This document shows, piece after piece, positions 1-6,228 of a stretch of 14,810 nt of DNA (the stretch's first letter is position 1; the number at the start of each line of letters is the position of its first letter). The DNA is from Proteobacteria bacterium UBA5122 (lineage in GTDB: Bacteria > Pseudomonadota > Gammaproteobacteria > Tenderiales > Tenderiaceae), in the NCBI GenBank assembly GCA_002415485.1, contig DHYU01000054.1:1-14810 (forward strand), written 5' to 3'. The translations under genes and the position numbers were made by a program. The notes below the pieces were generated by a model. That model did not search any database and was not told where the DNA came from. It worked only from the letters and a program-made list of their open reading frames with translations.

Positions 1-611
1 GTCTTGGCGTCATCGGCGAAGGAGAAGATGCCGTGGTTCATCAGCACCATGCCGATGGTGTTGTCATTGCGTTGTTTCTCGAACTCAATCGCGCACAGGC
101 GGGCCAGATCAAAGCCGGGCATGATGTAGGGCACGATGACTACGCTGTCGCCGTAGATTTCTTTAATCTTGTCCAGGCCGCCCGGTGTATTGGTGATCGT
201 GACTACCGCATCGGCGTGGGTGTGATCGACAAACTTGTAGGGCAGGGTGGCGTGCAGGATGGCCTCAACCGATGGTGTTGGTGCGCCGGCATCGGTCATG
301 TGGGTGCGCAGTTCGTTGACCATCTGCGGGTCGCTCAGCGATTCGAGCCTGGCCAGTTTGATCAGGTGGTCGAGTTTTACCGCAGGAAAGCCGGGGACGT
401 CGATGGTCTCCAGGTCCCAGCCACTGCCTTTGACGCACAGCAGCTCCTGTGCTTCGCCGACCAGATTCGTTTGTGTGACCTTGACCGAGGTGTTGCCACC
501 GCCGTGCAGTACCAGTTCGCTGTTACGTCCCAGCAGACGCGAGGTGTAGACGCGCAGCCCCAAATCGCCTTCGTATTGTGCCGCTTCCTGATCTTGCCAC
601 AGACTTTTCAT
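1..611 (-). CDS. class II aldolase/adducin-family protein, N-terminal part (cut by window edge)
   Basis: The reverse strand is open from an ATG at 611 to the window edge, giving 203 codons. A purine-rich stretch (ACGGGAAG) lies just upstream as a ribosome binding site. The protein starts MKSLWQDQEAAQ. It carries HGGGNTSVK at residues 36-44, VKGSG at 60-64, a conserved Glu at 116, DHTHAD at 129-134 (zinc-ligand type histidines) and MNHG at 191-194. These are hallmarks of zinc-dependent class II aldolases such as fuculose- and rhamnulose-1-phosphate aldolases. The HGGGNTSVK form is typical of the long fusions of such an aldolase to a short-chain dehydrogenase (about 680 residues). Whether the dehydrogenase half is present cannot be seen, because the gene continues off the left edge. 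It is the last visible gene of the operon, 57 bases behind the GlpD-like gene. By family, it would cleave a sugar phosphate to dihydroxyacetone phosphate and an aldehyde; the substrate is unknown. Confidence 0.88.
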   Translation of the reverse strand, partial: MKSLWQDQEAAQYEGDLGLRVYTSRLLGRNSELVLHGGGNTSVKVTQTNLVGEAQELLCVKGSGWDLETIDVPGFPAVKLDHLIKLARLESLSDPQMVNELRTHMTDAGAPTPSVEAILHATLPYKFVDHTHADAVVTITNTPGGLDKIKEIYGDSVVIVPYIMPGFDLARLCAIEFEKQRNDNTIGMVLMNHGIFSFADDAK

Positions 612-668
612 CGCGCTTCCCGTAATTCGTAAATGAGGGCGCCATTTTACTGGCTTTGTGGGCGGGCG

Positions 669-1856
669 TCACACCGGGGATAGGGGCAGGGTGCGGGTGT
701 TGGCTTTAGCCTGACGTGATGGCAGATGCGGGGCGATCTGTTTGATCAGATTCTCCGCCGTGGCGCGGTAGGCGGTGAGTTTGCCGCCGTAGATCGTCAT
801 CACCTTGGGCGATGCAGTGTGATCGGCATGAAACACTGTGTCGCGTGGCCGCGAAAACGCAGCGCCGGGGAGTTTGGGTAATACGCGCAGCCCGGCAAAG
901 CTGTCTTTGATGGCGGAACGCTCGCTGTCACGATAGGCCGGAAAATAATGGCCCAAGGTCTGCCACAGATAATCGATCTCTGATTGCAGGGGCGCTACCT
1001 GGGCAGGGTCACCGTGGTAGACGTGTTCGGTCGTGCCGACCATCGTCGTATTGTCATGCCACGGCATTACAAACACCGCCCGGCCATCACTCGGCGCCTC
1101 CACGTAATACATGCCCTGCGTTAGTGGGTGATCGATGATGATGTGTGCGCCTTGTACCAATTCCATCGCCAATGGTGTGACGGTCGGGGTGATGCGGCTT
1201 AAGACTTCATTGGCCCACGGCCCGGCGGCGTTGATCAACATGCGTGCGTGGCAGCTATGTTGTGTGCCGTTTTGTTGGTAATGAACGTCGATGCCATCAC
1301 TGCCGATGTCGGCACGGATGAGTCGTGCAGGCATCAATAACTCCGCGCCCAGATGTTGCGCAGAGTGCATCACGGCGCGAGTGAGGGCCGCGTCGTCGGT
1401 TTGTGCGTCGTGATACTGAAAGACCTGCTGCAGGCCGCTGGTGTTTAGGCCATCGAGCAGGTGCCAATGATGACGGTCGATGCTGCTAAATGAGGCGCCC
1501 GGGCCAAAGCCCGCCAGCACGGCATAGAGTGATAATCCGGTGTAGAGTTGCCATGGCCGACGGCGGGTATTGGGATAGATCGGGATGTGAAACGGTTTGA
1601 GTTGTACCAGTTCAGGCGCGAGTTTTAGTAATAGACTGCGTTCGTGCAGGCATTCACGCACCAGACCGAACTGACGGCTTTCGAGATAACGCAGACCACC
1701 GTGGATCAGTTTGCTGGAGCGGCTGGAGGTGCCGCAGGCGAGTGCGGTCTGTTCAAGGACCTGTGTGGAATAACCTGCGGCGGCCGCGGCTTGGGCAATG
1801 CCCGCTCCGTGAATGCCGCCGCCTATGATAACGACATCAAACTGCTTCGTCGGCAA
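669..1856 (-). CDS. FAD-dependent glycerol-3-phosphate dehydrogenase (GlpD-like), short single-domain form
   Basis: The protein has 395 residues. The FAD-binding motif GGGIHGAGIA is at 12-21 and the GlpD signature GTSSRSSKLIHGGLRYLE at 42-59. Further GlpD-type blocks are INAAGPWA, MPWHDNTTMVGTTE, GLRVLPKLPG and, near the end, IYGGKLTAYRATAE. By family it oxidises glycerol-3-phosphate to dihydroxyacetone phosphate and passes electrons to the quinone pool, as a peripheral membrane enzyme. It stops shortly after the last FAD-domain block. The E. coli enzyme has about 500 residues, so the C-terminal helical domain is missing. The only usable start is TTG at 1856: an in-frame stop lies 12 codons upstream, with no ATG or GTG between. 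No good ribosome binding site precedes it. It overlaps the end of the phosphodiesterase gene by 20 bases, which suggests translational coupling. The family is sure; whether the substrate is exactly glycerol-3-phosphate is less so. Confidence 0.9.
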   Translation of the reverse strand: MPTKQFDVVIIGGGIHGAGIAQAAAAAGYSTQVLEQTALACGTSSRSSKLIHGGLRYLESRQFGLVRECLHERSLLLKLAPELVQLKPFHIPIYPNTRRRPWQLYTGLSLYAVLAGFGPGASFSSIDRHHWHLLDGLNTSGLQQVFQYHDAQTDDAALTRAVMHSAQHLGAELLMPARLIRADIGSDGIDVHYQQNGTQHSCHARMLINAAGPWANEVLSRITPTVTPLAMELVQGAHIIIDHPLTQGMYYVEAPSDGRAVFVMPWHDNTTMVGTTEHVYHGDPAQVAPLQSEIDYLWQTLGHYFPAYRDSERSAIKDSFAGLRVLPKLPGAAFSRPRDTVFHADHTASPKVMTIYGGKLTAYRATAENLIKQIAPHLPSRQAKANTRTLPLSPV

Positions 1857-2604
1857 GTGCGTTGTAGCTTTGCAGTTGTTTGCTCTTGATCAGTTCACCG
1901 ACCGCCATCGTCTCCAGCAGATCGATGCCGCGGTCGAGCAGGTCGATCGCCATCTTTACCTTGTCCACTTCATAGATGGTCCACGCCCACGGGCCAGGCC
2001 AGAGAGGGATCTCGGGGCGCGGCAGCTTGGTGTAATTGCAGAACAGGTATTCCGGATTCAGTTCGGTGGCGAGCGATTGATGTTCGTCGTCGTACTTTTT
2101 CAATACCAAACCGATGTGTTTAAAGCCCATCGCCCGGCCGCAGCGCAACGACAAGGCATCGTAAGAGATCAGGATGCAGCGGTCGATGATTGGGTTGCAG
2201 ACCTTGACCAGGGTCTTGATGACCTTCTCGATACCGAAGGTCTCGATGGATTCGGTTTTGATCTCGACAAAGGCACGTGCCTTCGGCCAGCGCTGAAACA
2301 GCTCGATGACTTCTGCCAGCGTGGGAATACCGACCTCGCCAAATTTTTTGGGATGGGTCTTGGCCTCCTTGACGCGAATCTCGCGCAGGCTGGCTGCATC
2401 GACGTTGAAGATTCGTTTATTGACGCCGGTGGTGCGTTTGAGGCCAGGGTCATGCAATAGCACCGGCACGCCATCGCTGGTGAATTGAATGTCGAATTCG
2501 ACATATTGCACACCGGCTTCAAGCGCAGCCTCAATGGCAATCATGGTGTTTTCAGGGTACTGCTTCGCATAGCCGCGATGGGCAACGAGTTTTGATTTGA
2601 TCAT
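1837..2604 (-). CDS. glycerophosphodiester phosphodiesterase (GDPD family, cytoplasmic UgpQ-like)
   Basis: The protein has 255 residues, the usual size for cytoplasmic GDPD enzymes, and shows no signal peptide. It has the family's active-site pattern: HRG at 9-11, PENT at 17-20, the metal-binding pair E36 and D38 in VEFDIQ, and the catalytic HD at 51-52. A later FVEIK block matches the conserved EIK motif. It should hydrolyse deacylated phospholipids to glycerol-3-phosphate and an alcohol, using a divalent metal. Near the C-terminus the usual family pattern around I-T-D is replaced by DLLETM. The start is the ATG at 2604, with only a weak upstream ribosome site. The gene follows the kinase by 39 bases and overlaps the GlpD-like gene by 20. 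That order makes sense, because its product is the substrate of GlpD. No exporter or transporter gene accompanies it here. Confidence 0.93.
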   Translation of the reverse strand: MIKSKLVAHRGYAKQYPENTMIAIEAALEAGVQYVEFDIQFTSDGVPVLLHDPGLKRTTGVNKRIFNVDAASLREIRVKEAKTHPKKFGEVGIPTLAEVIELFQRWPKARAFVEIKTESIETFGIEKVIKTLVKVCNPIIDRCILISYDALSLRCGRAMGFKHIGLVLKKYDDEHQSLATELNPEYLFCNYTKLPRPEIPLWPGPWAWTIYEVDKVKMAIDLLDRGIDLLETMAVGELIKSKQLQSYNALADEAV

Positions 2605-2643
2605 TCCGTTTGTGCACCCAATTTTTCCGTGTATGGCAATACT

Positions 2644-4083
2644 TTAGCGGGAGTTTGGGGTAAGGTCTAGCGGCGGCATCTGTTGTTGCCATTGTTGGTA
2701 GCGTTTTTCGAGTAAATTGTTGGGATGGGGCTCGAAACCTTGAACGGGCTGGTTGTCGAAGTGAAGGGGTCTGCCTGCCAGCAAAAAGGCCAAACCACGT
2801 GCCGTGGCCTCGCTGTGTTGCACGCGTTTGACGGGCAATCGACTGAGGTCTGCGAGTTTCTGACACAGTCCATCCAGTTGTGACAAACCGCCGCTGAGAT
2901 AGAGGGTGTCGATGTTGGCGCCTGCTCGGCACATCCATTCCAGATTGGTCTGCAACATAAAGATTATGCTTTCGATCACGGCCACCGCCTGCGATGGCAG
3001 ATCGTCCGCAGCGCCAATAAAACACGGCGTCAGATCGCTACGCCACCACGGAGAACCCAGTCCGGCGACGCTGTTGATCATCAAGGGCGGCGTTTGAATA
3101 TCACGCAGCCAGGTATCCAATTGAAAGGTATCGGTCGAGGTGTGGTGTTGCGCGGCCAGCCAGTTGAGTGTGGTCGCCGCGCCATTGACCGTACCTTCCA
3201 GCACGTATTGTGCAAAGCCGTGTTCGGTATACACCAGGCTGCACAGTTGTCGCGTCGCTTGCGGACGCTGTTGGCTCGGCCATTGGATAAAGGCGCCGGT
3301 GCCAACGTTGACGTAGGCCGCGTTGGCCTCGGGCAGGCCATTGGCAAACAGTGCGGCCGATTGGTCGCCAGTGACGATGGTCAGCGGGATCTCTAGAGCG
3401 TCAATCTGCAGCAGGCCCCAGCGATGATGGCTGTGACCGCACGGTGGCAGTAGTGCGGGGTCGATATCAAACAACGCGCACAGCTGTGGGTCCCAGTCTT
3501 GTGTGTCTAGATTCCACAGTAGCGTGCGGGCGGCGTTGGCCGGGTCGGCCGATAACGGCCGTTCGCGACACAAATGGTGGGCGAGAAAGCTGGCCAACGG
3601 GCCACAGATGAGTTGGTGTTGCTGTTGTGCGTGTTGCACCTCGGGCAGATGATCCAGACACCAGCGCATCTTGCTGGCGCCATAGTGGGCCGATAAAAAC
3701 AGCCCGCTGCGATGTTGGATCGTGTCGGCCTGTGCGGCCAAGGGGACAAGCAGGTCGGCGGCGCGTGTGTCCTGCCAGCTGATGACCGGTGTTAAGGCGC
3801 GGCCATCGTCGCGTCGCCAACAGACGAAGCTGCTGCGCTGGCAGGCCAGCCCGGCGGCGCGGATACGTTGTGCGTCTGCGCCGAGTTGGGCGATTACATC
3901 GGCGATGACCGTACGCAGCGACAACAGCATCTCGGCGGCATCGTGTTCGACGTGATGTGGTTGTGGTTGCTGTGTGGCGATGCGATACCGTGCTTGTGCG
4001 ATCACATCACCGTGCGTATCAAATACCAGCGCGCGGCTGGATTGGCCGCCCTGGTCGAGCACTAAATACAGCGCATCGCTCAC
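2644..4083 (-). CDS. FGGY-family carbohydrate kinase, glycerol kinase-related
   Basis: I start this at GTG 4083, four bases after the dehydrogenase stop, giving 479 residues. The frame stays open upstream to a TTG at 4122, but DALYLVLDQGG right after the GTG matches the usual FGGY start. Motifs run as in GlpK: DQGGQSSR at 10-17 (phosphate loop), VEHD near 45-48, SWQDTR at 102-107, NAARTLLWNLDTQDWD at 183-198, GDQSAALF at 239-246 with the catalytic Asp240, VGTGAF at 260-265, GLGSPWW at 341-347 and LSGGL at 396-400. It should phosphorylate a small polyol or sugar with ATP. Compared with E. coli GlpK from memory, Arg83 is kept, but Glu84 is Ser84 and Tyr135 is His133 (Tyr134 is next to it). Those two residues contact glycerol, so the substrate may not be glycerol. 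Alternative substrates are other trioses or short sugars. Confidence 0.87.
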   Translation of the reverse strand: MSDALYLVLDQGGQSSRALVFDTHGDVIAQARYRIATQQPQPHHVEHDAAEMLLSLRTVIADVIAQLGADAQRIRAAGLACQRSSFVCWRRDDGRALTPVISWQDTRAADLLVPLAAQADTIQHRSGLFLSAHYGASKMRWCLDHLPEVQHAQQQHQLICGPLASFLAHHLCRERPLSADPANAARTLLWNLDTQDWDPQLCALFDIDPALLPPCGHSHHRWGLLQIDALEIPLTIVTGDQSAALFANGLPEANAAYVNVGTGAFIQWPSQQRPQATRQLCSLVYTEHGFAQYVLEGTVNGAATTLNWLAAQHHTSTDTFQLDTWLRDIQTPPLMINSVAGLGSPWWRSDLTPCFIGAADDLPSQAVAVIESIIFMLQTNLEWMCRAGANIDTLYLSGGLSQLDGLCQKLADLSRLPVKRVQHSEATARGLAFLLAGRPLHFDNQPVQGFEPHPNNLLEKRYQQWQQQMPPLDLTPNSR

Positions 4084-4087
4084 GTGT

Positions 4088-5071
4088 TTAGGCCACCACG
4101 TTGCGCGGCGTGCCCGCCTCAAAGGCCTGGATGTTGGCCGCGACCTCGGCCAGCAGCCGTTGGCGTGATTCGCGGCTGGCCCAGGCGATGTGCGGCGTCA
4201 GGATCAGGTTCGGGATGTCATCGGCCAACAACGGATTGCCATCGGTGGGCGGCTCTTCGGTCAGTACATCGATCCCGGCCCCGGCGATCACATGATCGCG
4301 CAGTGCATCGGCCAGCGCCTGTTCATTGACGATGCCGCCGCGGGCGGTGTTGATCAACAGCGCGCTGGGTTTCATCAGCGCCAGTTCAGCGGCGCCGATC
4401 AGATTCTCGGTGGCCTGGGTCAATGGGCAGTGCAGCGTCAGGATGTCTACTTCAGATAAGAGTTTGTTCAGCGGCAGACGATCAGCCTTGGGTTTGCCGA
4501 CCTCTTGCGGCCTGGGCAGGGGCGTGGTGCCGGGGCGTTGGCTGATGAGCACCTGCATGCCAAAGGCGGTGGCCACACGCGCCACGTTTTTACCTAATTC
4601 ACCGTAACCGACAATGCCGAGCGTCTTGCCGGCCAGTTCCTGGATCGGGTAATCGAGCATGCAGAAATGGGGATGGCGTTGCCATTCACCCTTCATCACC
4701 GCGCGCCGGTATTTGCCCAATTGGATGCTAAGCGACAGCATCAAGGCAAAGGTGTGCTGAACCACCGATGGTGTGGCGTAGGCGCGCACGTTACACACGG
4801 TCACGCCTTGTTGTTTGGCAGCGGCGAGATCGACATTGTTGGTGCCGGTGGCGGAGATGCAGATCAATTTTAAATCGGGGCAGGCGGCGAGGGTGGCGGC
4901 ATCGATTGTCACCTTGTTGCTGATCGCCACCTGTACGCCCTGCAGGCGCTCGGCCACTTGCGCGGGTGTGCTGTTGCCATAGCTGCGCCAGTCGGGCAGC
5001 GCAGCATCGAGCGGACTGAAGTCCATGTCGCCGGGGTCGAGGGTGTCACGGTCGAGAAAAACGCCTTGCAT
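4088..5071 (-). CDS. D-2-hydroxyacid dehydrogenase, glycerate dehydrogenase/hydroxypyruvate reductase-like
   Basis: The protein has 327 residues, standard for the family. The ATG at 5071 has a good AAGGA site seven bases upstream. The nucleotide-binding motif GYGELG is at 155-160. The catalytic triad is Arg244 in NTARGG, Glu273 in EEPP and His294 in PHIAW. The closest family match by eye is HprA-type hydroxypyruvate reductase, which interconverts D-glycerate and hydroxypyruvate. At the end of the second Rossmann strand, where NAD-dependent members usually have an Asp, the sequence reads ISQRP (176-180). An Arg here often goes with NADP preference; this is an inference. It is the first gene of the leftward operon, divergent from the VOC gene across 69 bases, and ends four bases before the kinase start. 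The exact substrate cannot be read from the sequence. Confidence 0.9.
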   Translation of the reverse strand: MQGVFLDRDTLDPGDMDFSPLDAALPDWRSYGNSTPAQVAERLQGVQVAISNKVTIDAATLAACPDLKLICISATGTNNVDLAAAKQQGVTVCNVRAYATPSVVQHTFALMLSLSIQLGKYRRAVMKGEWQRHPHFCMLDYPIQELAGKTLGIVGYGELGKNVARVATAFGMQVLISQRPGTTPLPRPQEVGKPKADRLPLNKLLSEVDILTLHCPLTQATENLIGAAELALMKPSALLINTARGGIVNEQALADALRDHVIAGAGIDVLTEEPPTDGNPLLADDIPNLILTPHIAWASRESRQRLLAEVAANIQAFEAGTPRNVVA

Positions 5072-5106
5072 GTTCTGGTCCTTGCGTTGAAATCCGAATG
5101 TTGGTC

Positions 5107-5136
5107 ATGATGTGGCGAGACGTGGCAGGAGGTCAA
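5107..5136 (-). promoter_or_regulatory. candidate promoter of the leftward five-gene operon
   Basis: On the minus strand, TTGACC (5136-5131) and CATCAT (5112-5107) are separated by 18 bases and would start transcription near position 5100, about 30 bases before the dehydrogenase ATG. The -35 box matches five of six consensus bases and the -10 box four of six. It overlaps the ribosome binding site of the divergent VOC gene (AGGAGG, 5127-5132). Recognised by eye only. Confidence 0.35.
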
Positions 5137-5140
5137 TCAT

Positions 5141-5521
5141 ATGTCGAATATACAGTCGATTTTGCATCACTCGGTGTTGGTGGCCGATGTGCAGGTATCG
5201 CTGGCGTTTTATTGTGGGCTGTTGGAGCTGGCGCTGGACGACGCTCGTCCTGATCTCGGTTATCCGGGGGCGTGGCTGACGGTGGGCGAGGGCCAGCAGA
5301 TACATCTGTTGCAGTTGCCGAATCCCGACCCGGTAACAGATCGGCCCACGCATGGCGGTCGTGATCGTCATCTGGCGCTGGCTGTGGGCGATGTGGACAT
5401 GCTGGCTGATCGTTTGCAGGTGGCGGGGATCACCTTCACTCGTAGCAAGTCGGGGCGCGCGGCGCTGTTTTGCCGTGATCCTGACGGCAATGCGTTGGAG
5501 TTTGTGCAGTGTACGAGGTGA
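5141..5521 (+). CDS. VOC-family (glyoxalase/dioxygenase fold) protein
   Basis: The protein has 126 residues, one full vicinal-oxygen-chelate unit of two beta-alpha-beta-beta-beta modules. A strong AGGAGG site sits eight bases before the ATG. By alignment with glyoxalase I from memory, the metal positions are His9 (ILHHSVLV), His55 (QQIHLLQL), His77 (DRHLALAV) and Glu120 (DPDGNALEF). The DPDGN block near the end is typical of the superfamily. The ligand set His-His-His-Glu differs from E. coli GloA (His-Glu-His-Glu), so I do not call it glyoxalase I. Other possibilities are a dioxygenase-like, epimerase-like or resistance-type VOC protein. It is cytoplasmic, with no signal sequence. The next gene starts 30 bases downstream on the same strand and is probably cotranscribed. 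Confidence 0.88.
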   Translation: MSNIQSILHHSVLVADVQVSLAFYCGLLELALDDARPDLGYPGAWLTVGEGQQIHLLQLPNPDPVTDRPTHGGRDRHLALAVGDVDMLADRLQVAGITFTRSKSGRAALFCRDPDGNALEFVQCTR

Positions 5522-5551
5522 TGAGCGGTAAATACGTGTGAGGAATGATGT

Positions 5552-5896
5552 ATGTCTTTGACTGAACAACAGCAAACCTTTATTCAGCGGCGCCGCAAGA
5601 GTTTGGTCGTGTGCCGTATCCTGGTGTTACCAGTATTGGTGACGTTGTTGGCCCTGATTGCAGTGATGTGGCTGCAGGTGCCACAGTTTATTAATCCATT
5701 TGTCGTATTTCGCATGATTGAGGCAAACACGCTCGATGCGACGAGCGCGATGACGATGGCGGCGGTACTGCCAGTGGTGGTCTTGTTATTAATGTTCGTA
5801 CTGGTGTTTTGTTTGACCCTTGCGTATGAGCTGTGTCGTCATGAACGCAAGTATCTCGATATTGTCGCCGCGCTGCAGTCGCAAGCTCGCACTTGA
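5552..5896 (+). CDS. small membrane protein with two transmembrane helices, function unknown
   Basis: The protein has 114 residues, with a GAGGA site seven bases before the ATG. A basic, polar N-terminus (QRRRK at 12-16) precedes a hydrophobic helix at about 18-41. A short loop containing NPF and an amphipathic stretch follows, then a second helix at about 66-93. The tail is charged (CRHERKYLDIV). By the positive-inside rule both ends should face the cytoplasm. I do not recognise the family. The gene lies 30 bases behind the VOC gene, and a candidate promoter for the riboswitch overlaps its stop codon. Nothing in the sequence ties it to cobalamin. Confidence 0.75.
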   Translation: MSLTEQQQTFIQRRRKSLVVCRILVLPVLVTLLALIAVMWLQVPQFINPFVVFRMIEANTLDATSAMTMAAVLPVVVLLLMFVLVFCLTLAYELCRHERKYLDIVAALQSQART

Positions 5897-5922
5897 CCTT
5901 GATAGGTCATCACGACTATTGT
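5893..5922 (+). promoter_or_regulatory. candidate promoter for the cobalamin riboswitch transcript
   Basis: TTGACC (5893-5898) and TATTGT (5917-5922) are 18 bases apart. The first matches five of six -35 consensus bases and the second four of six -10 bases. Transcription would begin near 5929, just ahead of the first conserved riboswitch element, which is where a riboswitch promoter is expected. The -35 box overlaps the stop codon of the small membrane protein gene. Assigned by eye. Confidence 0.45.
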
Positions 5923-5934
5923 GCACGCAATTGT

Positions 5935-6122
5935 TTTAGGTGTTCCGCTCACGCGGAATGAAACGGGAAGCCGGTGCGTGTTTGCACAAGTCCGGCACTG
6001 CCCCCGCAACGGTAAGCAGCAGGTGGAGAGGGTTCTCTACCGAAACGTCGCATCGGCCACTGTGATCAAACTCATGGGAAGGCGCGGCGTGAGGTTGCAA
6101 GTCCGGAGACCGGCCTGAAACA
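5935..6122 (+). ncRNA. cobalamin riboswitch (B12-binding leader RNA)
   Basis: Conserved blocks of the cobalamin aptamer appear in the right order and spacing. There is a P2-type hairpin TTCCGC/GCGGAA at 5943-5958, then GAAACGGGAAGCCGGTG, then AAGTCCGGCACTGCCCCCGC with CAACGGTAAGC at 5988-6018. Next come the P6 variable arm (6019-6045), GGCCACTG at 6055-6062, CATGGGAAGGC at 6073-6083 and AGTCCGGAGACCGGCC at 6100-6115. The B12-box core is intact. In the known class, adenosylcobalamin or a related corrinoid lowers expression of the downstream gene. The only gene downstream is the membrane protein at 6229, so that protein is probably made when corrinoid is scarce. The outer edges are approximate, because the closing P1 stem is weakly defined by eye. 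Confidence 0.95.
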
Positions 6123-6189
6123 TTCCAACGGTATTGCGGGTGGCGATACGACGGCTGGTCTGTTTTATTGCGTCCCGCCTTCTTAAGCC

Positions 6190-6221
6190 CTCGTATGTAT
6201 GTTTGCCTTTTAATGTACGGG
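6190..6221 (+). promoter_or_regulatory. possible expression-platform hairpin hiding the ribosome binding site
   Basis: CTCGTA (6190-6195) can pair with TACGGG (6216-6221), with one G-U pair and a 20-base loop. The 3' arm covers the only purine-rich stretch before the ATG at 6229 (GGGTGG, 6219-6224). No run of T follows, so control of translation is more likely than of termination. The 106 bases between the aptamer and the ATG hold no other strong hairpin by eye. A weaker one, GCGGG (6136-6140) with CCCGC (6174-6178), is also possible. Confidence 0.4.
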
Positions 6222-6228
6222 TGGTGCA

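Noticed and set aside
33..632. Plus-strand open frame opposite the aldolase gene
   Set aside because: The minus strand encodes a clear class II aldolase with catalytic motifs throughout; the plus frame has none.
2644..4122. Upstream TTG start for the kinase, overlapping the dehydrogenase by 35 bases
   Set aside because: The added residues are basic and Trp-rich and do not match the family. GTG at 4083 starts right before the first beta strand and follows the dehydrogenase stop by four bases.
5141..5521. Glyoxalase I (GloA) or fosfomycin resistance protein call
   Set aside because: The second metal ligand position is His, not Glu as in GloA, and no fosfomycin-binding motif could be confirmed by eye. 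The VOC family is as far as the evidence goes.
5894..5909. TGACC/GGTCA hairpin at the end of the small membrane protein gene, considered as a terminator
   Set aside because: The stem has only five pairs and no T run follows; the site is better explained as part of the riboswitch promoter region.
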